DNA of 64,000 nucleotides, taken from contig JAVUNC010000004.1 in NCBI GenBank assembly GCA_032173965.1, forward strand, positions 24,095,001 through 24,159,000, given 5' to 3'. Shown one piece after another: positions 23,601 through 35,600 of this stretch. The notes under the pieces were generated by a model that did no database searches, had not been told where the DNA came from, and saw only the letters and a list, made by a program, of their open reading frames with translations. The position numbers were made by a program, and so were the translations under genes. Origin of the DNA: Sitta carolinensis (Eukaryota; Chordata; Aves; Passeriformes; Sittidae). The stretch's first letter is position 1. Every line of letters begins with the position of its first letter.

Positions 23601-26600
23601 ATAAGTATGAATTTTCTTAATTTCTCTTTATGGCAAACAGAAAAAAATTTCAAAAGAAAAAACCAACTCAGATCACTTAAATTTTAAGGAATCACATTTT
23701 GAATTAGATTTGAATGAGTTTACCTTTCTTAGAAGACTCATTGAGGTTGGGAGGATCTCTGGCAATCTATCCAAACTGTGGTCTCACCAGTGCTAGAGAG
23801 GAAAACCTCAGACATTCCCCTGTAGTCTTTAAATTCAATTTCCACTGAGATGACTGAAGAGCTGATTAAGCAAAAGCAGAGATTATCACTCTGGGTGTGT
23901 CAGCTGCTACTCTGTCATGCTTCTATCTGTGGTCCTGTGTACATGAATTATGTACCTATAAATAAATCAAATTATGAATAATGGCTGCCAAACATTAGGT
24001 TGAGAGAGCTTTTTTCTTTTTTTTTTTGTAAATGCCTTAGAAGCATATGTATAAGATAAATTATATTACCTAGAACTAATCTCTGATAAAGCAACAATAA
24101 TTGAAAACCAGTAATAAAATATTTTCTGCTGTTTGTCACAGCTGAATCAATACCATATACAAACAGAGCAATACTGATAATAGGTTATTTCTACACAGTT
24201 TTCAAGAAGTCATGCAGGGGAGCCCCATAAATCCGCTGTGCTTCCTGGTGCTGTCTGTGCCCTTTGCATGTCCACGGCCCCACAGGCTCTCCCCCAGCCC
24301 TCGCCAGCAGGTGCTGACTCAGCACAGTGAGCCCGCGGCACAGGGGCCACTGACCACGGCCCCGACTCCTGGCCACGGCTTGTCACTGTCGTGGAGACAG
24401 GTGAGCTAAGTGAGGCTGCGGTGCTGCACAAAACATACTGGTGTATGGGGCTTATTCTTCTAGTTCGACTCAAACCTTCACCCTTGGAGTGTACTCTGGA
24501 CCTTGAAAAAGTCAGTCATAAATTTTGTGAATAAGCTAATTTTTACACAAGCCCCCCGATCTTTATTGTCTTTTTCTACTGGACTATATTTTCCAGAAAT
24601 TCTTTTATTATCCCTTACTTAGTTGATAAAATACAGAGTAGAATATCCACACACTCATCTTCATGGGCCTTGTCACCACATCCTTTCCATCATATTTTTA
24701 CCATCAGGATAGGTATGTGACCTTCAACAAATCTCCTGAGTTCCTTGACTTCTGGAACTGTGAGGGCTAAGGGTTAAGGGGTCATGATCCACTTCTGAAA
24801 AAGCAGAAGGAAAGTTGAAGATGGGGTTGGAGAGATACAGGCAATCCCAGCCACCATCACCTCTTTCTCTGCTGATGCAGGAGGTGGTGCAGGAGCAGAG
24901 GCAGCTGCAGCTCTTGCTGGCCTGTGACATTTCCCTTTAGTAGTGTATTATTTGAGGTACCCCCCAAACCCTCCTTAGTCAGCAACTGGAGAAAGGACAA
25001 TACAGAGACTTTGAAAAAAGGGGATCAGGAGAGGGATGTGAAGTCTGGAATAGCTGGTTTTCATTATTTCAGGCACAGGCAAAATACAGTTTCCTCTTGC
25101 AGCGTTTCGCCTCCATTGCCTTTCACTGCTATTTGTGCCAACAACCTGTAAGTGATTTTAAAATTCTGGTCACATCAAAACTTGCCCATGGCACTGGTGA
25201 ACAAGATTTCTCACTTTGCAGTTTTGCTGAGTACAGTCTTTCCTCCTCCACACCTGTGGGGAAGCAGCAAGGCAGGAACCAGACAGTGCCATTTGTAGGG
25301 CAGAGACATCAGCCTGCGTGTTCAGTAGACTAAAACCAATCCTCATGCTGCCCTGTGACCTGGCTGGATCCTGTGAGACACATACTGCTTCTCTTACATA
25401 TTGTGAGGCATTTAATATCTATGAGGCAAAGAGGAAATGTGCTGGTTTGGAGACCTACATACCTGCTTTGACAAAGTAGATCATGGCTTTCATAAAATAA
25501 AACTTACCTAAATTAAATTAAACTACTTCACATGTAACATTCTTAAGCAATGTGTAACTTCCTTAAGCAATAATGAATCGTAGAATCATAGAATTTTAAG
25601 GGTTGGACCTTAGAGATCATTTAGTCCCAACCCTCTCTGTCACGGGCAGGGACTTCTCTCACTGGACCAGGTTGCTCAAGACCTTATCAACCTGGCTCCA
25701 AACATTGCCAGGGATTGGGCATTTACAGCCTCCCTGGGCAACCTCTTTCAGTGTCTCATCATCCTCACAATAAAAATTTCTTCCTAAAATCAAACCTAAA
25801 TTTGCCCTTTTTCAGTTTGTATCCATTACTCCTTGTTCTGTTACTACAGTTCCTGACAAAGAGTCCCTCTCCAGCTTTCCTGTAGGCCCCTTCAGATACT
25901 GGAAGATTGTTGTGAGATCTCCACATAGCCTTCTCTTCTCCAGGCTTTCTCAGCTTGTCTGTGTAGGGGAAGAGCTCCAGTCCTGTTATGAACTTCCTGG
26001 CCCTTGTCTGGACTTGGTCCCACAGTTCCATGTCCTTCTTGTGCTGAGGACACACAGCTGGATGCAGCACTCCAGGTGGGGTCTCATGAGAGTAGAGTAG
26101 AGGTGTACAATCACCTCCCTCACCCTTGCTGGCCACGCTGCTTTTGATGCAGCCCAGGGCACAGTTGGCTTTGAGTGAGCACTCACTGTTGGCGCATGTC
26201 GGGTTTTTCACCAACCTTCACACCCAAGTCTAATTCTGCAGGGTTGCTCTCAATCCCTTCTCTGCCCAGCCTTCAGGTGTGTCTGGGATTGCCATGACCC
26301 AGGTGCAGGACCTTGCACTTTGCTTCATTGAACATTGTAAGGTCTGCATTGGCCCGTCAGGGTCCCTCCAGGGCAGCCCTTCCCTCCAACACACAGCTGT
26401 CATCAGCAGTTGGTGTCATCAGCAAATTTGCTGAGGATTCACTCAATCCCACTATCATAATAATAATAAGATTTTTGAAAAGCTTTTAGCTCATAAAGTA
26501 GATGATTGTTTCACCTTTGTACCACAAACAAGTACATTCTCTTTATTTTCACTACACATATGGAAAACATGACCTGACATCCTGTGTCTTTACCATTGAG

Positions 26601-29600
26601 TCCAAGTGCACAGACTTGAAACTGGGCCAGCAAATTAAGGTTTCTGCACATTCATTTTTTTACCTTAACTTCTCCCTCATTTTTATTATAAAACTCCTAA
26701 AAATCAGACTATTCTTGGGCTACTTTAAATTTGTTGTCATTCTCAAACTTAGGCAGTGATGCTGCTCTGTAGGGTAGCAGTTCAAGGGAAATCCAAATGG
26801 CATTTGGATATTCATTCCCTCACATGACAGGGAGAATCTGAGCCAGAGCTGGCATCTCCTCAGTCGGGGGTTCTCATGATCCTTGTCATGGGGCTGGGTC
26901 TGCCCTCTGTGTCCTGTCTCTCACTCCACCACATCCACTCCAGCATGGCAATGCCTCAAGCCTGCACTGTGTGTTCCTGTCCCTGTACCAGGCACCTCAC
27001 TTTTACTACACAGGACCAGAAAAGTCTCTCAGTTCAGAGTGTTCCCCTTCCATTCCTGGGCACCTTTTTAGTTTGGTCTCGGTGCCTTACCTGCCTAAAA
27101 TAAAAGGCGTGAGTTTAAGGTTTTATGTGCTTTGTAAATGAGAGAAGCTATTCTGGCAATGGATCAGATCAAATAAAATAAGTCAATATTGTATCCACAG
27201 CTTCATTATATTACTTTGAACATTATTTAAAATTTGTAAAATATGACAAACCATCTTCTCTTGGCAAAGCATATTATTTTTGTTCTTCAATTGAATTGTT
27301 TTATGTAACCATATCCCCTAAGCAATCATAAACATTAATGAAATTATAATTTTAATGGTGAGCTCTAGGTAATAGATGCAAGGCAGAAGACACTGTTGGA
27401 TGTAATAGAATAATCCAGGTCCTGGCTGACGAATACCCAGAATTTAAAAACTGTTGTCTGCACTACAGACAGTATCTGTAGCATCACAACTTTGTGTGGC
27501 AAACAGTGCAGCATTAATAGAGGTAACTAAACATAAAGTTGCAATTATGAAGACCAAACCCAGTAATTTTGTAACTACTATTTTAAGTGGATACAACTTC
27601 CTTTGCATATTCTCAAGTCTGATAAATGCCCCCCAAAAATTAGTTTTGTCTTTTCTATGACATTCACGCTCCAGCATGCATATGAAAGAAATGCCACAAA
27701 AAATAGCAATAAAATGCATTTGAGAAATTCAAATGGCTCTAGAACTCTTGTTGAATCCACTGGAAAGCAAGAGTGAATGCACAATGTGTGCTGAGGGCTA
27801 TCCATTGCCCATGGAAATTTGAGAGCCACTGGATCTAGGTCATATATAGAAAGACATCTAGTACCTTCTGAATGGGAGGATGAGTTAATGAGGATGCACA
27901 GGGATGCAGTTGTGTCACACTGTGTTGCAGAGGGACCTTCATTACATCTAGGAGAGGCTAATGGATGTGTGAAACATAGTCACCACCTTCATAAAGCTGT
28001 ACATACTATATAGTGTGCATCTTTTAAAAATTCTATTGTAATCAATGGGCCCAGCTCCCCTCAATTTAATTTTTATTTTTCTGAGAACTCTTATTCCTGC
28101 AGAAAGCCTATCTCTGTAATTGAAAATTACTTAGTACATGAAGAAATTGCAGTTTCTGGTCCAAAGTTTCCTGGTGTAATGATTAGCAAAGCTGACACAA
28201 GAGAGGTAAAATCAGCCACTGAATGAGAGTCTGCAAAGTGAGTATGAAAGTGGTTCCTGATGCTGATCCATGACACCCTAGTGGCATCAGACAACATTCC
28301 TCATACAGTACTAGAACATATGGCCTTATTGCAGAGGGAATAATAACATCCTTATCTGCCCCAAACTCCTTGCCCCAGAAAAGAAGGATGAATATCTGAA
28401 ACCTGATGTTGATGTCATTGGAGCAGTTGCTTTTGCTTCTAGTAAAATTATGTAATGTTATATTTTTTTGCCAATTGAGATTACATTTCTCACCACTATA
28501 GGAACAAGTTTAGGAGGACTTACAGTAGTGTGGAGTTTACTTACAAAGGATAGCATATGGTGTTGCTAGGCACTTTCAGGAGTAATTCTCCCTGTCTAAC
28601 TTAAATTGCTATTTCAGGTAATGAATCAACCATCTTCTGGAATTGTCATTCTCTCTTTAAAAGTTCTGCATTTGCTTAAGATGATAATCCATGATATGTC
28701 CAAACTCTAAGTTTTTAAATTTATGTGAAGTTAAACTCTTCATGCAGTAGTTTTAGTGAGGATTTTTTTACTACTATTTTGCAGCTGAACTGTTAGTGTG
28801 AACTGTACTATACAGCTAATAGCACACAGTAAACATGAGAAAGATTCATTAGTTTGTAAGACTCTGAAATTATTACATGTATACACACAGCTCAGAATTA
28901 AACTAGGGCTGTTTCATTCATTGTAATGCATTAAGACAAACTCCCTTTTGACACAGCCCACCGGAGCCCGGGCCGGCTCAGAGGACCCGGGTGCTGCGCC
29001 AGGTGTGGGAACAGCCGTGGTTTGGGGTTTGACCAATGGCTGAACATTTAGAGCTGCTCGCTCTACAGTGCAGGGTCTGCCAGCCACGTCAGGGGTGGGG
29101 TAAAGGAGAAAGAGGAGGTTTTCTGTAGGAGGTTCCAGCAGGAGAGGTTTGTTGGAGCTGAAGGGGTCACAACAGGAGAGCCCTGAGCCCTGCTGGGCAC
29201 GGGTTTAAAAACTGCGGCAGTTCTGGGGTGGGTACAAATCACAAACCAATGGGGAAACATCAGGGCAGGGGTGAGGAGGGTCTGGCACTGGCCTGAGGCC
29301 ATGACAGAAGGTGGGGGCAGAACAGGTCACAGGTCCCAGTGGAGTGTCCAGGATAGGGAGCCCCCAGGAATGCTGGGGGGAACACTTGAAGGATTGGCTC
29401 AAGGCAGGAGTGACATGGAAGGGACCAGGACAAGGGGCAGGGTAACAGTGATTGATAGAGAAGGGATGAGAACAAAGGGAGGGGATTGCCATAAAGGGTA
29501 GCTTAGGGGGAATACAGCTTTCAGGGATAAACCAGTTTGGGGGTGTACATGGGGGAACACCAGAACAAAGCATCAGCATTAAAATCATTAATAATAAACC

Positions 29601-32600
29601 AATAGAATTAAAAAATACAAGCTGTAATACTCTTTTCCTGAGTTTTTGTGCTGCAATGATGTTCCTCCATCCATTTGATTTATAACTCTGTTTGTACCTG
29701 TTCCTACAGACCCTTTGGAGTCTTTCCCAAGGTCGGACGCTGACCTGAGCGTGGGGCCGCACGCCAAGGCCGCGGGCCGAGGGCGCCCTGGGGGCCAGGG
29801 CAGCGAGTGCGGCGCGGCGCGGCGGCGGTGCCGGGGGCAGCCGCGCTGCTCCGCCGCGCTGCTCCGCTTCCGGCGGGCGTGCCCGCGCTCCTGCGGCCTG
29901 CCCGCGGCCTGCCCGCCCGCCTGGAGAGCGCTGCGCAGGACCGCCCTGGGCCAGTGCTCGTGCTCACCGCCGCTGCAGGCGAGATGCGTGAACATCTGGA
30001 AGGGAATATTTAACAACCCTTGTTTACAGTTCTCTCAGGAGAGCCAAGCCTCAGGAGCTAGTGAGAATGATGGCAATGATGATGACTATAATGCTGATGT
30101 TGATGGTGAGAAAACTCTGGTTACCGACACAGGTTAGTGCTATTCCAGCAGTCTGAATGCTTTCCTACATAACATTGGTGTCCACAGTCTATGAAAGAGG
30201 TTTTCTTGCTCATTTGCAATTCAGCATTGAAGAGAAGATAATTTTAAGAGGTTCATTTATAAATAAATTCACAATCTGATAGAAAATGATATCTTGAGTG
30301 CAAATACATTTGACCTATAACATGTTAATTTGATACAACCTGATCTAAATCAGTCGATCGTAGTTTTCCACTGTAACTAGAAACAGTGTATGACCAAAGA
30401 AAATAATTTTCTAATAGCAAGAATTGTTTGCCAGCCTTGACTTTAGGTCATGACAAGCAATTAGTTGAATTTGAATACTGGTCACTGATACACACATTAA
30501 GGCCTCTGGCTTTTATTTATTCAGAAGAAATCTGACATTGTAATGCTCTGAGAAGCTCTAAAAAACTCTTCTTGAGTTCATAGGATCTATAATTATTTTT
30601 AAAATGTTAGCAGCAGCCTTTGATAAACTGTGCTTTGACCCCAAAACTTAAGAAGATATGTAATAGTGGTTTAGAATTTGATAGTGGGTTGTATTTGGTC
30701 AAATTAATTTGTTTTATTCCTGTTTATTTTTTACTCCTGGTACTATGCCAGCAAGACAGCCAATATTTTAAAGTTAAAAAGCTAAGACATTATTTACAGT
30801 TTAAGCCTGTACCTGTATCTTTTTCTTCTAGACAATATTAGTATGGAAACAAAATTACAGTGGGGTTTATCTGCTCTCTCCAAACAAGGTAAGTCTGAAT
30901 TTACTGATGAATCCTAATAAATAATTTTGACTCTGTTTTCAGACAGTGTACATGCCTTCAGATTTAGATTAATACTTTTCATTCAAATGGATGAGCAGAG
31001 AGTTAATAATCCAACATATTTTCAGTTAAGGTACTGGGTAGACAAGTACCCAAAAATGTAACAGGTAACAATCAAGTAATGTAAATGTAAATCAGGTGAT
31101 AATCATGATTCTGTCAATTTTACAGAGGCAAGTCTTACCCCATAAGGATTTTAGGGTCTAGAATTTTCTAGATAATTTTGGATGGTTTATTTCACAATCT
31201 AGAAATATCTAAACTGATGTTAAAAGCACAAAAATGCCATTTATGTTCTCTTTTTCATTATTTCTTACATAGCCTAGCATAAGACTGCACACTGGTGATT
31301 TCAGCAGTTTCAGGAGGGTTGCTTGTGTGGGCCAAGCAGTGCAAGAAAAAAGTATGAAGTTACTCAGTAGGCTTAAAAGAAGCAATGCTGGAAGAGCTGG
31401 ATCAGAGTTTTGGGAATCAAGCTTGATTTACTGGGAATGTTGTGGACAGGATACCTACCAGTCATCACTTGAGAAAAATTTTCTTGGGGTTTTACTTTAA
31501 AAGCTGTTATTCTTTTTAGCATACACAACAAACAGAAGCTGTTTGGATGTGAACAGGGAGTGCGTTGAAGATGAAGTGTGTAACAAACAGTTGTCCCTGT
31601 ACCTTAAAGTTTGCTCAGTAAATAAGAAATGCAACGTGGAAGAATGTCAAGCAGCTGGAAGGTTCTTCTATGGAAACATGCCTTTTGAAGTTGCCCAAAT
31701 GATGATATTTTGTGACTGTATTCAGCATGATGAATCCTGCCACAGAGCCAAAGCACTTCTCCATGGCAAGCCCTGTGCAGTTACTGTAGTTCCAGCCCCA
31801 TCCTGTCTGAATGTAATCCACATGTGTGAAGAGAATGAATTGTGCAGGTAAGTAGAATTATTTTGCCCACTAAGGTGCTTTTGAATAACAATTTGGTTGA
31901 ACCATTTTTATTATAATCTATATATCTCAGCTATAACAAAATTATTTTTTGCACTGTATCTGCTGTATTTGACATCTTTCCAGATATTTGCATCAACTGT
32001 GGTAATTCCAGAAGTAATCCCACAAGTAAACTGAAATGATTAGTTTTCAGAAAGGTTTGGAATCTAATGTGGGCTGTTCTTCTGCCTGTATCATGATCCT
32101 TAACACCATTTCTGCTGGACAAACTATCCTATTGCATGTTTTCATTACCGCTTTCTTCAGATAACACCTGCCTGTCTGCACCTTTGCCCTCCAGCAATTT
32201 GCCCAAGTTATGCAGCAGACCAGACAAAGTTTGTTTGGTAAAAGTAATTGCATTTTAAGTGCAGAGTCTGACCCTTTGTACCCAATAGCCACGCAAACAA
32301 CGTGACCTCTTCAAAAAACTTTTGTCTTACTCTCTTCATCTCAAGGATACTTGCAAAAATCGTTCCAAAATCTGGCCTGAAACATGCACAGACCACCAAA
32401 CTCATGAAGCATAATGTGTTTTCAAAGTTTCATTTTATATTTTTAAAACATACAACAGGATTACCCATATTTGTAGTTCAACATAATTTCCTCCTTTTAT
32501 AGATGGTCAATTGGCCCACTACATTTTTCAGTGTAGTAACCTTGTGGATTAGAGTTGAGTTTTACCTCAAAGTTGTGCTCAAATTGACCTTCAGTCAGTA

Positions 32601-35600
32601 AACCAGGAGGCCAAGAGATGGTTTTGGTTTTGTGCAGATTATTCAGATTGATATCAGTGAGAATGGCCAAAGAGCTGTAAATGTATGTCTGTACATGTAT
32701 AGACATGTGAGGGCATAATGGATGAATTCCCTGTTGTTTTGTGAACATTAATGTTTCCTGGCACTGACAATAAATGCATACATTTAGCAAAATTAGTCTG
32801 TGAATTATGGCTGGTCACATACCTACATCAGGAGGTGAATGAAAATAATTCCATTAGAACAGAGGTGGCATCTGCTTTGAAACCTTTGCTTGTGTAATGA
32901 AAATATTTACAAAAATTTTCTAGCCAATATTGCAACAGTCCATGTTTTTCCATGTGACACGCTTGTGGCTACTACACAATATTAAGAGCAAATTAATAAC
33001 ATATTTATATGATTAAGGAAGAATATTTTAATAACTTAATTTACAATATACTTTACCTTTCTTGTCCCCTAAAATTTAATGTGATAGGTTTATTTTTAAT
33101 TAATAGCTATATATTTTAGTTAATTTATAATTGATGTTTTCTATTGTCATATACAGTGCATTAAAGGGCAATTTTATTCCATGCTAACAGCAAATAAGTG
33201 GAAATAAGATGAGATTATTGAGCTGGGTAACAAGTTAATTCTTCATGTAGTTTATCTCTGCTATCAATTTATCTTGAAGTTCACTGAATTACTTGTACTT
33301 TTTCCTGAGCCTTGGACGTGTTGTATTTTGTTAGCATTTGGGGATCCAAAGGGTTTATACTGGATGTAGATTATTTAATGCAAAATAAGTTGAATGTTTG
33401 TTCTTCCTTCACACTGCTCAAAAACTGATCCACTAGAACGGCACCTGGTGTGGCTTCATTGTGCTGACTGGTCTAATTCCTATATTCACATTTCTTCTCT
33501 GAGTATCTGAGACTGCTGGAATTCAAACTGGTTTTTATTGGACTCTGGGAAACAGATGCTGATTAGAAGTGCAGTTGCTTTTTCTCAAAATCAGAGCAGA
33601 ATTTACATCAGCTGTCATTGAATATTGCAATTTTAAAGGCTTAAGTGATACCTTGGAAATGCACTCTCTTTCAGCGGTGTTCCTTAAATGTCTTTTTTTT
33701 GAAATTGCAGATGTTGAAGTGTCATCGTAAACCTTTTGTTTTCCTTTCTTTTTTTTCCCTACCAGGAATGTATACACAACTTTTAGGTCAAAGTGTTGGA
33801 GACATGTGACAAAAAAATGCTATAATGATAAAGCTTGTCTTGAAACTTTAATCAAGGATGACATTCCCTGTTCTGCCAATGCTGATTGCAAAGCAGCCTA
33901 CATCAACAACTGGGGCACGGTGCTGCACATGGAGTGCACCTGCCAAAATTTGCCTCCCCTGGAGCAGCCTTTGTGTGAGCTCTTCCATCACATGCTGCAC
34001 AGCAAATCCTGCTTCAGTGACTTACGTGAGTAACCCTTAGAGATTTACAGAATAATTAGTTTTAAAGAGAATTAAGATGCTAATTTACATCATATCTTTA
34101 CTATATCTTTGCTACCACTGGTTTCAGCAAGATCTGTAGCTGTGGGTTTTTAAAATCCAAATCAAAACAAAAATTTGACATACAATTTAAGAGGATTATT
34201 ATAATTTTTTCCCCTGGTTTGAGGAAAAATTATAGTAGTAGTAAACCAATGAAATTGACTACATGTCTCACTATTTGAATTTTCTGAAATACAGAAATGA
34301 TGTGGTCCACCGTAACAAAGAAATAATTTCTAGAGTCTATATTAATATGCAGATTAGAAAAGTCCCCTGTTTTTGTCTTAACATTGTACTTTGGTACACT
34401 ATTTTTACAAATAATATGAAATAGCATTTGATTTTTCTTTCTTTTCTTCCTGGATTCTTATTATTAGTAAACCTTACACATATTTAGCAACAGAATTCAT
34501 TCTGTAGAAAATAGCTTCAACTGTTTAAAGTAGGCTTTAGGATTTGGTCTTCAGTAAAAACACTGGGTGTAATTGAGATTAAATATAGGTACTTTCTGAG
34601 AACCAATAATGGCTTTCTTGTGCTTAATTAGCTAAATACTTTTGTTAAGTATACTTGTCCTTGCCAAGCCGTTGGTTAAGAGAAGTGTTAATGCAACAGA
34701 CGGCAATATGGGAGCAAATATTGATGTTTTAGTGGGAGTCTGCAAAGTGCCTTCAGAGCAAAGCTTCTCTATCCCCACTTGCTGTGTTGTGGGTCACATC
34801 ACAGAGTGGTTCTGTCATTGGGTGGTTCCTGGTCTCCTGCAGCATAAGCTGAACCTGAAGGTTAATCTGCAGCCTCTGCAGTGCTCCAGCTGCATGCAGA
34901 CATCTGGTCTGTCAACCAGATCAAAGACCAAAGTATTCTCCTCTCAAATCTCTGACTTACCACACCAACTATTTTGCAATGTAAATCCTCTTAGTATATG
35001 TCACTTGCCTAGTGCATCATGCCCTATGCCAGCTGTCTTCTACATGTATACTCTAAAATGATATATATTCTTAAACTAACCTGGGAGAGGTAATGATACC
35101 TTAAGTTTTTAATGAAAAGAAATGGTTCTTTCATATTTTTATCTGATGGACAGTATTTTGAAAACATAGATGTGGATTGCATGCATGCGCTTCATTGAAT
35201 GCAGTAGCTGCTCTTTCAGTTCTAGAAACCAAAACGGTACCACTGATACGGATGTAATTTTTTTCATGTCACTCAAAGGCTACCCAAAAATTAAAATCGA
35301 GTTGCTGAAACATTGCTCTTAGTTTAGTTAATCATTACTCAAATCCAAACTTCGAGAAAATAATAAAAATCTTAAAACAACTCCCTTGGAGAAGTGATAA
35401 TGTAGCACACTTAAGACTCGAGACTTCTAGCAGTGATTTTGCTGATGAATATTATTTACTTGCTTGATTTAGGGCTGAATTTAACCATCCAAATGAGTGA
35501 ACACATCAACATGTTAGTTATTTTTTAATCTACAAAGCAAAAAGATAATCCTCATGTCTGAATAATCAAATAATTGCTGACGAGCTTTTGCCATTCCCTG

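Larger units (their letters stand above)
20626..29709 (+). other. GFRAL intron 2, with CR1 copies and GC-rich patches
   Basis: About 9.1 kb, the longest intron of the gene. It contains a plus-strand CR1 3' end (about 20985-21118), a longer minus-strand CR1 (about 25568-26455), a GC-rich patch at about 24205-24430 and a G-rich, LTR-like block at about 28955-29610. No additional in-phase GFRAL exon was found. Confidence 0.8.

Noticed and set aside
25765..26214. 149-codon minus-strand frame resembling a protein
   Set aside because: It is CR1 3' sequence translated. It lacks reverse transcriptase motifs and is part of a truncated LINE.
29205..29762. 185-codon minus-strand frame before GFRAL exon 3
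   Set aside because: It is antisense to a G-rich block and runs into exon 3 in antisense. It is Pro/Cys-rich because of base composition and has no family match.
29588..30016. Minus-strand Arg/Ala-rich frame opposite GFRAL exon 3
   Set aside because: It is the shadow of a GC-rich exon. Splice sites, phase and Cys pattern support the plus strand.
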